A DNA stretch of 11,209 bases from Isotricha intestinalis (taxonomy: Eukaryota > Ciliophora > Litostomatea > Vestibuliferida > Isotrichidae): assembly GCA_023807065.1 (NCBI GenBank), contig JAJJLU010001048.1:1-11209 (forward strand). The letters are read 5' to 3'. The notes beneath the pieces were generated by a model. The model was not told where the DNA came from. It saw nothing but the letters and a program-made list of their open reading frames with translations, and made no database searches. A program made the position numbers and the translations under genes. This document shows, piece by piece, positions 7,955-11,209 of this stretch (positions are counted from its first letter, which is position 1; each line of letters starts with the position of its first letter).

Positions 7955-8760
7955 TTAGAGAGAGTTACTTACACTTTTATTATCATTTATTTCAACCATT
8001 TATTCTTTTATTTTATTAACATTAAATACATTAGTTTCTTTTTCATAGAAAATTTCATTATTAATTTGAACAATAACATTTTTTTTTATTTTTTTTATTT
8101 TTTAAAATAAGTATATTTAAAGAAATAATGTTCCAGATTTACTTTTAAATTTATTTTTATCTTCAATAATTGCAATTTGATTTTTTTTATCAGTGAATAT
8201 CTCTTTATAATAATTTATTTTATTTATCATCTATATCTTTGAATGATAAATAATTATTTAAATTTGTGATATCTTCACTATTATTATTTTGATTAATTTC
8301 ATATTAAAAAAAAATTTGAAGACAATATTTTATGACAGAAATACATTATATTTTTTGATGAAAAAAAAATTGCATTGATAAGCAGATGGTATTTCATTTT
8401 TTCTAAAACTACTATCATTTAAACAATATTTTTTTTTAATTATTTTTATTAGTATTTCATTTTCTTTAATATAATTAAATATATCTTCTTTTTTTATTGT
8501 GTAAATTATATTTTCATCAAAAACTTATAATATATCAATAATTTTTTTAATCATATCATAATTATTAGAATTATTATGATTTTCATTTTTAATACAATTA
8601 TGATATCTTTCGATAATTAAGTTGAAAATTATTTCAGAAAAACTTTTATTGTTCATCAACAGCTTTCTAATAGAAATAAATTTTATAAAAACAATTATAC
8701 TTACTATCCTTTAGTAATATGATTAATTCTTTTTAAATTTTTAAACAAATTTTCTGATAA
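7955..8760 (-). pseudogene. Decayed gene with in-frame stops, frame changes and intron-like junctions
   Basis: The minus strand carries a clear coding signal in three successive frames. From 8682 to 8333 one frame is open for 115 codons except for a single TAA at 8525-8527, reading NNKSFSEIIFNLIIERYHNC, MIKKIIDIL (stop) VFDENIIYTIKKEDIFNYIK and SSFRKNEIPSAYQCNFFF. A second frame, 8345 to 8223, reads VIKYCLQIFF (TAA) YEINQNNNSEDITNLNNYLS. A third, 8230 to 7955, reads INYYKEIFTDKKNQIAIIED, KFKSKSGTLFL and VIVQINNEIFYEKETNVFN, with three TAA codons. Upstream, 8760-8705 reads SENLFKNLKRINHITKG and ends at a GTAAGT donor. The frame changes lie near A/T homopolymers. It is most likely a pseudogene in this 1.1-kb spacer; consensus errors or an unusual code are alternatives. 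I do not recognise the family. Confidence 0.6.
8667..8704 (-). other. Candidate 38-nt spliceosomal intron inside the gene remnant
   Basis: Read on the minus strand, the segment begins GTAAGTATAA and ends TTTCTATTAG. This is a strong match to the eukaryotic 5' and 3' splice consensus, with a T-rich 3' part. It separates SENLFKNLKRINHITKG upstream from LLMNNKSFSEIIFNL downstream, and removing it joins those two protein-like frames through a TAA codon. The short length would suit a ciliate intron. A second GTAAGT donor occurs at 7972-7967 after DNKS, with a possible TTTTAG acceptor near 7888. Confidence 0.4.
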
Positions 8761-8866
8761 AATATGTCATATTATAACAGAAATAATAATAAGTTTTGAT
8801 ATTTTATAAATATAAATTTTTAGGTTTACAATATTAATTTAAAGAATAATAGATTATAATATTTAA

Positions 8867-9703
8867 TTAAACATCATTTTCAGGAGAAACAATATTTTCA
8901 AGTTTATCATCTTTATTTAAATCAGAATTACTATCAGAATATAAACAATAATGTTGAGTCATAAAAATAATATCAAAAAATATAGCAACAAAAGAAATAG
9001 CAAATTTTGCAATATTTAAAGTATCACTTTGTCCTTCTTTTTTAATTTGAAAATCCTTAATATCAACTATATTTTGTGCAAAAGATAATATTCCTCCTGA
9101 AAAATCTAATAATATATTATGTATATTCCATCCTATTGTAGATTTTCTTTTATAATTAGAATAAACTTGAGGAATATATTTAATTAAACTAATAATAACT
9201 TTACACCAACCTAAATAGATTAAAGAATTAAAAATATAATGTCCTTTTTCAACATGAGGATCATAGGTTTTTAAAATAGATTCTAATAAAATTAATAAAA
9301 AGGCTCCCCAAATCATAGTAGTTAAAATAGATATAGTAAAATGATTAACTCTTTGATCAGGATCATCCTTATCATAATATATAAATATTTGAATAATTGT
9401 AATTATAGTTAATAAAAGAGCATGACCTGCAAAAGCAATATCTTCAAATTGCACTGTTCCAGTTCCTAATTTATCATCGTAATATCCTCTTATTGTATAA
9501 TATAAATATGAGGAAAAACCAACAAAATTATATACTTCAAAATCAAAGTTCAGTCCTGAGACTTTTCCTCTTCTATAATTTTCTATTACTTGACCATAAA
9601 AGCTTAAACTCCAACATAAAAAATATGATATACCTAAAATTTTACTTATAACTGATAAGGTTGATGTTTCTTCTTTTAAAATTGAGAACACTAAAGTATC
9701 CAT
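8867..9703 (-). CDS. Cystinosin-family (PQ-loop) lysosomal cystine/H+ transporter
   Basis: A 278-residue membrane protein of the lysosomal cystine transporter family. The chain shows about seven hydrophobic segments. PQ-loop repeat 1 is SFYGQVIENYRRGKVSGLNF (34-53), followed by D54-F. Repeat 2 is YIPQVYSNYKRKSTIGWNIH (176-195), followed by NILLDFSGG. HALLLTIITIIQIFIYY (94-110) and the end IFFDIIFMTQHYCLY (241-255) also match animal cystinosin closely. D54 and D200 align with the aspartates human cystinosin uses for proton coupling (D205, D305). The large glycosylated luminal N-terminal domain of animal cystinosin is absent, as in shorter fungal relatives, and no GYDQL lysosomal signal is seen in the acidic tail. 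The first PQ motif reads GQ (G37), an odd change. Expected role: export of cystine from lysosome-like vacuoles. The start is ATG at 9701-9703. The next gene lies 167 bp upstream in the same orientation. Confidence 0.9.
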   Translation of the reverse strand: MDTLVFSILKEETSTLSVISKILGISYFLCWSLSFYGQVIENYRRGKVSGLNFDFEVYNFVGFSSYLYYTIRGYYDDKLGTGTVQFEDIAFAGHALLLTIITIIQIFIYYDKDDPDQRVNHFTISILTTMIWGAFLLILLESILKTYDPHVEKGHYIFNSLIYLGWCKVIISLIKYIPQVYSNYKRKSTIGWNIHNILLDFSGGILSFAQNIVDIKDFQIKKEGQSDTLNIAKFAISFVAIFFDIIFMTQHYCLYSDSNSDLNKDDKLENIVSPENDV

Positions 9704-9870
9704 TTGGATTTAATTATTTTTAAATTAATTTTAATTTAAATTTATTTTTTTTAAAGATACCATTTAATTTTGGAAAAATATTTATATATCATTTATTGAA
9801 TAATATTTAAATATTATTGTTTATATTTAATTTTTTTTATTTTTTAATCAATTAGTAACTTTAAAAATAT

Positions 9871-11031
9871 TTATAATTGGGAAATAAATTCATTCTGTTT
9901 ATCATTTTTTACTTTTTCATATTCATCTTCGCAAGCTTTGATGAAACTTTTACTTATAGAAAATTTAAAAGCAATTTTAAATAAGTTATCTAAATCAAAT
10001 CCACTATAAATATCATGAACTACAAGCATAACAGAAGAAATTCCTCCACTTTTAGCATTAATAAATTCATTTTCTCTTAATTTTAAAAGGGCAAGTCCAA
10101 ATCTATAAATAATTTTTTGCCCTTCCAACAAATAAACATCAAATATTCTAACTAAATATTTGAAATTTAATTCCCTACAAAATAAAGTAATAAACCACTC
10201 ACTGGCATACATTGAAGGCATCATATCACAACTTTTAAAAATTTCATAAATTTTAGGTAAATGTTTCTTTAATAAATTTAAAAAAACATAAAAATATTTT
10301 TTTAAAGAAGGGAAATCAGGTAAATAAACACTTTCTAAATTATATTTTTTCATTAAAGAATGTAATAAATAAAAAGAACTTTCTTCATCCATATAAGTCA
10401 AAAATAAAGCAGAAATGAATCCCATTCCTTGAACATATCCAGTATCTTTATTAAATTTAGAATAAGCTGTTAAAACATGATATAATTTTCTTTGACCACT
10501 TCCATATTTATCTTTGAAAAAAAAATTTGAAGGAAAAGTTCTATCTAAATCTTTAATAATAACAGCTTCCATTGATTTATCAAGTTCTTCATCATTATTT
10601 AATAATTCATTATATTTATTTGGTATTTTATATTTATCAATTTCAGCAAATTTTTGCCATACAAATCCTCTTAAAGAATCTGGAATTCCTTTTCGAGTTC
10701 TTTCTTTTAATTTTGCAAATTTTGAAGTTGAATATATATCATAATGAGTCAACATATCATTCCATTTTTCTATTCTTGCATTTACTTTTAATAATTCTTT
10801 TTGATCTAATTGTTTTTCTGCTTCTTTTTCATCTGAAAAAAAACCATATTCATCTGTTTTTATAACTTGCTCTGGCATTGCTTTAAAATTGATTTCTTCT
10901 GCTTTTTCTAATTTTTCTTTTGTAGGATTTTCTTTATTTTTAATTGATTCTATTAATTGAGATTCTATTTCTTTTGCTTTGTTGTTTCCATTTTCATTTT
11001 CATTTTGTTTGTTTTCTTTATTATTTTCCAT
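9871..11031 (-). CDS. TBC-domain Rab GTPase-activating protein
   Basis: A 386-residue protein. Residues 1-80 are an Asn/Lys/Glu-rich, probably disordered leader. The TBC domain starts near residue 110 (KERTRKGIPDSLRGFVW) and runs to about 355. Both catalytic fingers are intact: the arginine finger in IIKDLDRTFP (R164, pattern IxxDxxR) and the glutamine finger in YVQGMGF (Q201, pattern YxQGM). Other family landmarks are MYASEWFITLF (274-284) and RIFDVYLLEGQKIIYRFGLA (295-314). By family knowledge it accelerates GTP hydrolysis on a Rab GTPase at membranes; the Rab partner cannot be read from sequence. The arrangement resembles small one-domain TBC proteins of the TBC1D10/EVI5/Gyp kind. The ATG lies at 11029-11031 in an AATAAAATGG context, only 142 bp from the telomere repeats, and transcription runs away from the chromosome end. 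Confidence 0.92.
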   Translation of the reverse strand: MENNKENKQNENENGNNKAKEIESQLIESIKNKENPTKEKLEKAEEINFKAMPEQVIKTDEYGFFSDEKEAEKQLDQKELLKVNARIEKWNDMLTHYDIYSTSKFAKLKERTRKGIPDSLRGFVWQKFAEIDKYKIPNKYNELLNNDEELDKSMEAVIIKDLDRTFPSNFFFKDKYGSGQRKLYHVLTAYSKFNKDTGYVQGMGFISALFLTYMDEESSFYLLHSLMKKYNLESVYLPDFPSLKKYFYVFLNLLKKHLPKIYEIFKSCDMMPSMYASEWFITLFCRELNFKYLVRIFDVYLLEGQKIIYRFGLALLKLRENEFINAKSGGISSVMLVVHDIYSGFDLDNLFKIAFKFSISKSFIKACEDEYEKVKNDKQNEFISQL

Positions 11032-11173
11032 TTTATTAGTTTTTTGATTTATTTTTTTTAAAATATATTTAATAATATTATATAAATGAAAAAAATAATA
11101 ATTATAATTTAATAAAATGCAAAAAAATATATATATTTTTAAATGATAAAAGAAACAAAATTTATTTTCATAT
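11032..11173 (-). promoter_or_regulatory. Subtelomeric spacer that must contain the TBC-gene promoter
   Basis: These 142 bp between the first codon of the TBC gene and the telomere are almost pure A/T, with poly-A/T tracts and an (AT) stretch near 11129-11136. The leader and core promoter of the TBC gene should lie here if the gene is expressed, because beyond it there is only telomere. No specific element can be named. Confidence 0.4.
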
Positions 11174-11209
11174 GGGGATTGGGGATTGGGGATTGGGGGA
11201 TTGGGGATT
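11174..11209 (+). repeat. Telomere: tandem GGGGATT repeats at chromosome end
   Basis: Five tandem units lie at the extreme right edge: GGGGATT at 11174-11180, 11181-11187 and 11188-11194, a variant with five Gs at 11195-11202, and GGGGATT at 11203-11209. The G-rich strand runs 5' to 3' towards the end, the polarity expected of a telomerase-added end, and the junction with AT-rich DNA is abrupt. The unit equals Tetrahymena-type TTGGGG with an added A. The extra G resembles telomerase slippage. The array is cut by the end of the window, so its true length is unknown. Confidence 0.88.

Noticed and set aside
7955..8760. Euplotes-type programmed frameshifting as the cause of the frame changes
   Set aside because: Euplotes telomeres are GGGGTTTT and it reads TGA as Cys; neither fits here, and the region also has multiple in-frame TAAs in mid-gene.
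10514..10865. Two overlapping plus-strand open frames (76 and 97 codons)
   Set aside because: Both are opposite the TBC domain, whose catalytic motifs fix the true strand and frame.
1..11209. Genome-wide reassignment of TAA/TAG to Gln (Tetrahymena-type code)
   Set aside because: The intact genes, about 2,500 codons, contain no in-frame TAA or TAG and all terminate at TAA.

Overview
This window reads as the right-hand end of a eukaryotic chromosome from a very AT-rich protist, most likely a ciliate macronuclear chromosome. The last 36 bases are a tandem G-rich repeat, unit GGGGATT, with the G-rich strand running 5' to 3' towards the terminus, as a true telomere should. The genes are monocistronic, lack visible introns, are separated by AT-rich spacers, start in an A-rich context (usually AAAATG or close to it) and all end in TAA. 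The proteins are rich in Asn, Lys and Ile. The species is not identifiable from this sequence. The repeat is not Tetrahymena TTGGGG, Oxytricha TTTTGGGG or the common TTAGGG, and the intact genes contain no in-frame TAA, TAG or TGA. That argues against Tetrahymena/Paramecium-type code reassignment and fits ciliates that use the ordinary code or one close to it; AT-rich litostomes such as rumen ciliates are one candidate, by inference only.

Layout, left to right: the 3' end of a coiled-coil, Asn-rich protein (1-252, +); a 921-residue protein with two cyclic-nucleotide-binding folds (531-3296, +); a badly degraded coding-like stretch on the minus strand (about 3382-3780); a 155-residue basic protein ending in a CaaX prenylation box, CVIA, with an RVxF-like motif (4157-4624, +); a convergent 448-residue basic protein of unknown function (4705-6051, -); a coding-like minus-strand remnant (core 6276-6599); a tryparedoxin/nucleoredoxin-like thioredoxin-fold protein whose two catalytic cysteines are replaced (6934-7758, +); a gene remnant with in-frame stops, frame changes and intron-like junctions (about 7955-8760, -); a cystinosin-family seven-helix transporter (8867-9703, -); a TBC-domain Rab GTPase-activating protein (9871-11031, -); then 142 bp of spacer and the telomere.

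The genes do not form a pathway, and there is no operon structure. A loose theme is membrane and signalling cell biology: cyclic-nucleotide sensing, lipid-anchored targeting, lysosomal cystine export and Rab inactivation. The most unusual aspects are the telomere unit, a gene whose whole upstream region lies within about 140 bp of the telomere, several proteins that keep a fold while losing or altering a signature residue, and three spacers that look like decayed genes. In those spacers many in-frame stops sit where Gln (TAA/TAG) or Trp (TGA) would be plausible, but frame changes favour decay over recoding.
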